DNA of 64,000 bases, taken from NCBI RefSeq assembly GCF_000830985.1, contig NZ_CP007151.1, positions 2,976,001 to 3,040,000 on the forward strand, given 5' to 3'. Below the pieces are notes generated by a model. It did no database searches. It was not told where the DNA came from and was given only the letters and a program-made list of their open reading frames with translations. This stretch comes from Marinobacter similis. Lineage in GTDB: Bacteria; Pseudomonadota; Gammaproteobacteria; Pseudomonadales; Oleiphilaceae. Positions 63,934 to 64,000 of this stretch are shown piece after piece; positions within the stretch are counted from its first letter, which is position 1, and every line of letters begins with the position of its first letter. Position numbers and translations under genes: made by a program.

Positions 63934-64000
63934 AGGCCGGCGTCCGTCATGCCGCCGCCGGCATGGACATCCGTCGGCCCTGGCGACTGCTCCATACAAA
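63930..64000 (-). CDS. Possible 3' end of an upstream gene
   Basis: An open frame runs in from the window end and stops with TGA at 63930-63932, overlapping the TSUP start as ATGA. Only about 22 codons (ending GGGMTDAGL) are visible and I recognise nothing. The overlap is the sole support. Confidence 0.25.
   Translation of the reverse strand, partial: CMEQSPGPTDVHAGGGMTDAGL

Overview
The window is chromosomal DNA of a GC-rich (roughly 58-60%) marine-type gammaproteobacterium. Gene content and order fit Marinobacter or a close relative: tig-clpP-clpX-lon-hupB-ppiD, a hexR-linked Entner-Doudoroff cluster, an ATP-driven glycerol importer next to glpK/glpR/glpD, and a Pro-Arg-His-Leu tRNA operon. 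This assignment is inferred from protein resemblance and synteny; no search was run. I see no insertion sequence, prophage, CRISPR array or rRNA.

Layout. 0-2.4 kb: 3' part of a periplasmic alpha-amylase (malS) and a YdhF-type aldo/keto reductase. 2.4-8.5 kb: glycerol ABC transporter glpSTPQUV on the minus strand, behind a predicted sigma-54 promoter, a GlpR operator and TGTTCA/TGAACA activator sites. 8.8-15 kb: divergent sigma-54 activator, glpK, glpR, glpD. 15-16.5 kb: a UDG-family glycosylase and a nitroreductase. 16.5-26 kb: edd-glk, gap, pyk, zwf-pgl-eda and hexR, with shared HexR-like operators. 26.3-31 kb: maltoporin and a lipoprotein pullulanase. 31-40 kb: ppiD, hupB, lon, clpX, clpP, tig. 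40-40.7 kb: tRNA operon. 40.8-48.5 kb: folD, glcB, glnS-cysS, ppiB-lpxH. 48.6-52.8 kb: glutamate/aspartate-type transporter aapJQMP with a predicted sigma-54/NtrC promoter. 53-64 kb: a lysozyme-like lipoprotein, a ketopantoate-reductase-family gene, a membrane-anchored sugar dehydrogenase, fpr/finR, miaE, acnB, an MDR oxidoreductase and a TSUP permease.

How the genes work together. LamB, MalS and pullulanase would debranch and import alpha-glucans. Glucokinase, Zwf, Pgl, Edd and Eda then run the Entner-Doudoroff route, with Gap and Pyk finishing to pyruvate under HexR. Glycerol enters by an ATP-driven system and is used by GlpK and GlpD. GlcB and AcnB serve the glyoxylate and citrate cycles.

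Major caveat. At least 31 reading-frame breaks occur in 22 otherwise well-conserved genes on both strands, including housekeeping genes (glnS, cysS, folD, acnB, tig). Every break is repaired by restoring one or two G/C bases in a short G/C tract, often rebuilding GGCC. I read them as deletion errors of a long-read assembly, not as pseudogenes, and give the affected genes as single CDS spanning the break.
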